DNA of 15,205 nucleotides from positions 1-15,205 of the forward strand of contig CAZVUN010000072.1 of the NCBI GenBank assembly GCA_964629975.1, in the 5' to 3' direction. Under the pieces are notes generated by a model. That model saw only the letters and a program-made list of their open reading frames with translations, was not told where the DNA came from and did no database searches. The position numbers and the translations under genes were made by a program. How positions within the stretch are numbered: the stretch's first letter is position 1; the number at the start of each line of letters is the position of its first letter. Shown here one piece after another: positions 13,580-15,205 of the stretch. This stretch comes from G020354085 sp964629975 (GTDB lineage Bacteria > Pseudomonadota > Gammaproteobacteria > Acidiferrobacterales > Sulfurifustaceae).

Positions 13580-13604
13580 ACTGTTGAGTCGACACCTCAA
13601 CAGT
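13580..13604. promoter_or_regulatory. Perfect 9-bp dyad upstream of the ssb promoter
   Basis: ACTGTTGAG-TCGACAC-CTCAACAGT is a perfect inverted repeat with 9-bp arms and a 7-base spacer. It starts 15 bases upstream of the predicted ssb -35 and is centred near -63. No U-tract follows on either strand, so it is not a typical terminator for the yajR-like gene that ends at 13641. The layout fits an operator for a dimeric regulator. It does not match the E. coli LexA box spacing (CTG-N10-CAG). Confidence 0.5.
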
Positions 13605-13640
13605 GTGGGCTAAGGCATGGAATCTGGCGCGTTCCGGCGC

Positions 13641-15056
13641 TCAGCGGCGGCGAAACCTGCGCAACGCCGCCGCATCGAGATGGCGCGGGTCAACGCGCAG
13701 ATAGGCGACGCCCTCGCTGCCCACCACGGTCGCCTCCTGCACACCGCGCACCGCCGCCAGCCTGCGGGCGAGCGCGCGCGCCTCCTCGGGACCCTGGCGC
13801 CCGACGCGCAGCATGCGCGTGCGCAGCTGTGCACCGACCGGGGCCGTGGCGGCGATGACAAACCACAGGGCGAGCAGCGCCGCGGTGACGCCGAACACCG
13901 CGGACATCCCGAAACGACCGTGTACGTACCCGCCCAGCGCACCGCCGACAAACGCGCCCAGGAACTCACAGGTCGTGAACACGCCGATGGCGGTGCCCTT
14001 GGCCGCGGGCGGCGCGGTCTTGGAGATGAGCGATGGCAGCATCGCCTCGAGCACATTGAAGGCGATGAAATACAGGAGCAGTCCGGTGACGATGCCGGTC
14101 AAGGTCGTGTGCGTCTCGTACAGCACCGACTGCGACAACGCCAGCAACAGCACCGCCCCGGCGAACACCACGCGCAGGCGCGCACGGTTCTCGGCCAGCG
14201 CGATGAGCGGGAACATGAACAGCGCCGACAGCAGCATGACTGGCAGGTAGACCTTCCAGTGCTCGGCCGCCGGCAGGCCGGCATGCCGCACCAGTGCCAG
14301 CGGCACCACCACGAACACCGCCGTGAGCGCGCAGTGCAGGAAGAAGATACCGAGGTCGAGGCGCAGCAGCCGCCCGTCGCGCAGCACCCGCCAGAACTGG
14401 CGCGGCATCGCCTCGACATCGGCATGCGCCTCGGTGCGGGTGGGTGTGGGCGCGAACAGGAACAAGACACCGATCCCGGCGAGCGCCAGTAGGGCAGTCA
14501 TCCAGAAGATGCCGGGCACGCCGATTGCGGCGTTCAGGACCGGGGCGAGCAACAAGGACAGCACGAACGAGCCGCCGACGCTGATGCCGATGATCGCCAT
14601 CGCCTTGGTGCGGGTCTGCTCGCGCGTCAGATCGGCAATCATCGCCACCACCGCGGCGCTCACGGCGCCCGCGCCCTGCAGCGCGCGCCCGAGGATCACG
14701 CCCTCGATGCTGGTTGCGAGCGCGACCACCACGCTGCCGGCGGCAAACAGCAGCAGACCGGCGGCAATCACCGGCTTGCGGCCGAGCCGGTCCGACACCA
14801 TGCCGAAGGGAATCTGCAACAGGCCCTGTGTCAGGCCGTACACGCCAAGCGCCAAACCGACCAGAAACGGCGTGTGGCCGTCGAGCTGCTCGGCATACAG
14901 CGCAAATACCGGCAGGATCAGGAACAGTCCGAGCAGGCGCAGCACGAAGATGCTGCCGAGGCTCGCCACGGCGCGGCGCTCGAGTGCATTCAACGGGGTG
15001 GCGTGGGGGCGGCGGCGCACGGTCGCGGCGCGATCATCCGATCGGGGTGAGGGCAT
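13641..15056 (-). CDS. yajR: YajR-like MFS transporter with C-terminal YAM domain
   Basis: The 471-residue protein is a 12-helix major-facilitator transporter followed by a soluble domain. Motif A is GMVSDRLGRKP (85-95, with Asp89 and Arg93). Stretches shared with E. coli YajR, compared from memory, include GVYGLTQGLLQIPFGMVSDR, ILGRALQGAGAVSAAVVAMI, DLTREQTRTKAMA, AEHWKVYLPVML and FIAFNVLEAMLPSLISK. The last 66 or so residues (from about 406) contain EATVVGSEGVAYLRVDPRHL, matching the small ferredoxin-like YAM domain of YajR. It is probably a proton-driven exporter of unknown substrate. The ATG at 15056 gives the family start; the open frame upstream crosses the divergent promoter. The order uvrA/MFS/ssb is known in Pseudomonas. 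Confidence 0.9.
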   Translation of the reverse strand: MPSPRSDDRAATVRRRPHATPLNALERRAVASLGSIFVLRLLGLFLILPVFALYAEQLDGHTPFLVGLALGVYGLTQGLLQIPFGMVSDRLGRKPVIAAGLLLFAAGSVVVALATSIEGVILGRALQGAGAVSAAVVAMIADLTREQTRTKAMAIIGISVGGSFVLSLLLAPVLNAAIGVPGIFWMTALLALAGIGVLFLFAPTPTRTEAHADVEAMPRQFWRVLRDGRLLRLDLGIFFLHCALTAVFVVVPLALVRHAGLPAAEHWKVYLPVMLLSALFMFPLIALAENRARLRVVFAGAVLLLALSQSVLYETHTTLTGIVTGLLLYFIAFNVLEAMLPSLISKTAPPAAKGTAIGVFTTCEFLGAFVGGALGGYVHGRFGMSAVFGVTAALLALWFVIAATAPVGAQLRTRMLRVGRQGPEEARALARRLAAVRGVQEATVVGSEGVAYLRVDPRHLDAAALRRFRRR

Positions 15057-15057
15057 T

Positions 15058-15088
15058 TTGCCCGGCACAGAAAAACGCGCGTATAGTA
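15058..15088. promoter_or_regulatory. Overlapping divergent promoters of uvrA and the yajR-like gene
   Basis: On the plus strand TTGCCC (15058-15063), an 18-base spacer and TATAGT (15082-15087) form a good promoter for uvrA, with a start near 15094. On the minus strand TACTAT (15088-15083) occupies nearly the same bases and could be the -10 of the transporter gene, with a weak TTCGGT (15111-15106) as -35. The two start codons are only 57 bases apart. No full LexA box is seen; only a right half (TATAGTAGCAG) is present. Confidence 0.5.
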
Positions 15089-15113
15089 GCAGGTTGGTCC
15101 CGGAAACCGAATC

Positions 15114-15205
15114 ATGAGCGCGATACGCATCCGTGGCGCGCGCACGCACAACCTCAAGAACATCGACGTCGATCTGCCGCGCGATCGGCTCGTGGTCATC
15201 ACCGG
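15114..15205 (+). CDS. uvrA: UvrA, 5' end only (excinuclease ABC subunit A)
   Basis: The first 30 codons translate to MSAIRIRGARTHNLKNIDVD followed by LPRDRLVVIT, and the last two bases begin the Gly codon expected before the Walker A motif. This is the highly conserved UvrA N-terminus (RGARTHNLKN). UvrA is the damage-sensing ATPase of nucleotide-excision repair and works with UvrB and UvrC. The gene continues past the right edge, so domain completeness cannot be judged. The ATG has only a weak GGAAA ribosome-binding site eight bases upstream. It diverges from the transporter gene across a shared promoter region. Confidence 0.95.
   Translation, partial: MSAIRIRGARTHNLKNIDVDLPRDRLVVIT

Noticed and set aside
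13449..13595. A longer N-terminus for SSB (49 extra residues)
   Set aside because: The extension spans the predicted promoter and leader, while MARGVNKVILVGN is the conserved SSB start with a good ribosome-binding site.
15077..15092. A LexA (SOS) box in front of uvrA
   Set aside because: Only the right half (TATAGTAGCAG) fits; the left CTG is replaced by GCG, so the site is not convincing.

Overview
This window is a very GC-rich stretch of core chromosome from a gammaproteobacterium. The evidence is gene content and order: yebC-ruvC-ruvA-ruvB-ybgC-tolQ-tolR-tolA, fmdB-DUF502-aspS-nudB, and uvrA facing a YajR-type MFS gene and ssb. These arrangements are familiar from Pseudomonas-like and purple-sulphur-like gammaproteobacteria. 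The genus cannot be fixed from the sequence. I see no mobile element, CRISPR array, phage gene, tRNA or rRNA, and no stretch longer than 300 bases without a gene.

Layout. (1) Bases 1-4981, all minus strand, read right to left: yebC, ruvC, ruvA, ruvB, ybgC, tolQ, tolR and the 5' end of tolA, which runs off the left edge. A good sigma70-type promoter precedes yebC. The 190-base yebC-ruvC gap holds two strong GC hairpins. From ruvC onward the genes are tightly packed, with stop/start overlaps at ruvC/ruvA, ybgC/tolQ and tolQ/tolR. (2) Bases 5103-10166, minus strand: fmdB-like zinc-ribbon gene, DUF502 membrane protein, aspS, nudB, nadA and an alpha/beta hydrolase. The unit starts from a perfect TATAAT at 10161-10166. 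A textbook intrinsic terminator lies between that box and the first gene. (3) Bases 10269-11495, minus: a single amidohydrolase with a twin-arginine N-terminus. (4) Bases 11741-12911: an HU-like DNA-binding protein (+), a small very acidic conserved protein (-) and a HIT-family (HinT) hydrolase (+). (5) Bases 12934-15205: a bidirectional terminator, ssb (-), yajR-like MFS transporter (-) and the first 30 codons of uvrA (+), divergent from the transporter.

How the genes fit together. RuvABC resolves Holliday junctions. SSB, UvrA and the HU-like protein add further DNA-maintenance functions. TolQRA (with YbgC) is the energised part of the Tol-Pal envelope system. AspRS charges tRNA; two active-site residues suggest the relaxed (tRNA-Asp plus tRNA-Asn) type. 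NudB and NadA serve folate and NAD synthesis.

I did not find a new multi-gene system. The best leads are regulatory: the terminator inside the fmdB-aspS leader, a perfect 9-bp dyad placed like an operator upstream of ssb, and overlapping divergent promoters at uvrA/yajR. Protein-level leads are the AspRS specificity residues, an extra residue in the Nudix box of NudB, and the exported amidohydrolase of unknown substrate.
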